A stretch of 64,000 bases of DNA, from the NCBI GenBank assembly GCA_027943745.1, contig AP025763.1:62001-126000 (forward strand), given 5' to 3'. The translations under genes and the position numbers were made by a program. This stretch comes from Neptuniibacter victor. Lineage in GTDB: Bacteria > Pseudomonadota > Gammaproteobacteria > Pseudomonadales > Balneatricaceae. Below, piece after piece: positions 63,539-64,000 of this stretch. The notes beneath the pieces were generated by a model. That model was given only the letters and a program-made list of their open reading frames with translations, made no database searches and was not told the origin of the DNA. Each line of letters starts with the position of its first letter. Positions within the stretch are counted from its first letter, which is position 1.

Positions 63539-63561
63539 ATCTATTGTGGATAACTTTTTTA

Positions 63562-64000
63562 TTAAATACTCATCAGAACAGATTTCACTTCGGTGTAATG
63601 TTCGATGACATCACTCCCCATCTCGCGGCCTAAACCGGATTGTTTATAACCACCAAATGGCAGGGCTGGATCTAGGGCTGTGTGGCAGTTCACCCACACA
63701 GAACCAGCTTTGATTCGTGGGATCATACGGTGTACTTGGGATAAGTTGTTGGACCAGATACTTGCGCCTAAGCCATATTGGCTGTCGTTCGCAATTCTCA
63801 CCGCTTCATCGATATCGTCAAATGGCATGGCGACCAATACCGGGCCAAAAATCTCTTCCTGAACCACCGTTGAGTTTTGATTTACATCGACCATGACGGT
63901 TGGTTTAACGAAGAAGCCTGGGCCTGCATGAGCATCACCACCGGCGGTAATGGTTGCGCCTGCGCTGATGCCTTGCTGGATGTAGTTGCAAACGCGCTCT
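63562..64000 (-). CDS. Aldehyde dehydrogenase, C-terminal part (N-terminus beyond window)
   Basis: The last 145 or so residues of an NAD(P)-dependent aldehyde dehydrogenase. The frame runs open past the ATG at 63894 to the window edge (ERVCNYIQQGISAGATITAG), so that ATG is internal. The C-terminal motifs EEIFGPVLVAMPF, WVNCHTALDPALPFGGYKQS and GLGREMG are typical of class I/betaine-type aldehyde dehydrogenases. The catalytic cysteine and glutamate lie outside the window, and the substrate cannot be given. Confidence 0.92.
   Translation of the reverse strand, partial: ERVCNYIQQGISAGATITAGGDAHAGPGFFVKPTVMVDVNQNSTVVQEEIFGPVLVAMPFDDIDEAVRIANDSQYGLGASIWSNNLSQVHRMIPRIKAGSVWVNCHTALDPALPFGGYKQSGLGREMGSDVIEHYTEVKSVLMSI

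Overview
The window is chromosomal DNA of a marine-type gammaproteobacterium. Gene order around polA (thrB, a DUF2782 gene, polA, engB, cytochrome c4, dsbA, a GGDEF gene), the pyrE-crc-rph neighbourhood and ubiB-hisE-tatABC follow the Pseudomonas pattern, whereas the complete MSHA pilus operon is typical of Vibrio, Shewanella and Oceanospirillales. I lean to Oceanospirillaceae (Neptunomonas, Marinobacterium or Amphritea-like), but the genus is a guess.

Layout. 1-7.6 kb: a truncated SpmA-like membrane protein, an unknown protein, a PAS-GGDEF diguanylate cyclase, a ribbon-helix-helix protein, a DJ-1/PfpI protein, uvrD, thrB and a small exported DUF2782 protein. 7.7-18.3 kb: polA, a probable sigma-E-type small RNA in the Spot 42/ErsA position, engB, cytochrome c4, dsbA, a GGEEF diguanylate cyclase and the ubiB-hisE-tatABC group. 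18.4-24.2 kb: a complete rRNA operon (two promoters, 16S, tRNA-Ile, tRNA-Ala, 23S, 5S, terminator). 24.3-25.1 kb: a divergent FabI-type reductase. 25.3-38.6 kb: fourteen tightly packed MSHA type IV pilus genes. 38.7-42.4 kb: pyrE, crc, rph, yicC.

42.4-61.4 kb is a 19 kb integrated island. It starts inside the 3' end of yicC and ends at a second copy of the last yicC codons (I-Q-N-I-E-stop). It carries a P4-type integrase flanked by repeated arm-like sites, an AlpA-type regulator that could be its excision factor, a RadC-like protein, a Gp2-like (YagK/YfjJ) gene with a large hairpin over its start, and a defence cargo. The cargo is a five-gene, translationally coupled type I restriction operon (hsdM-hsdS-prrC-like-rhuM-hsdR) and, next to the integrase, an unrecognised gene pair: a GIY-YIG nuclease fused to a helical/membrane region plus a tail-anchored coiled-coil protein with 15 perfect heptads. 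A HEPN protein lies beside them. This is the best candidate for an undescribed (probably anti-phage) system. The yicC insertion site and R-M cargo resemble the SXT-mobilised MGI islands of vibrios, from memory of that family.

61.5-64 kb: the chromosome resumes with an unrecognised 619-residue protein and a truncated aldehyde dehydrogenase.

Functionally, two diguanylate cyclases share the window with an MSHA operon whose ATPase MshE carries an N-terminal c-di-GMP-binding-type domain, a plausible but unproven regulatory link.
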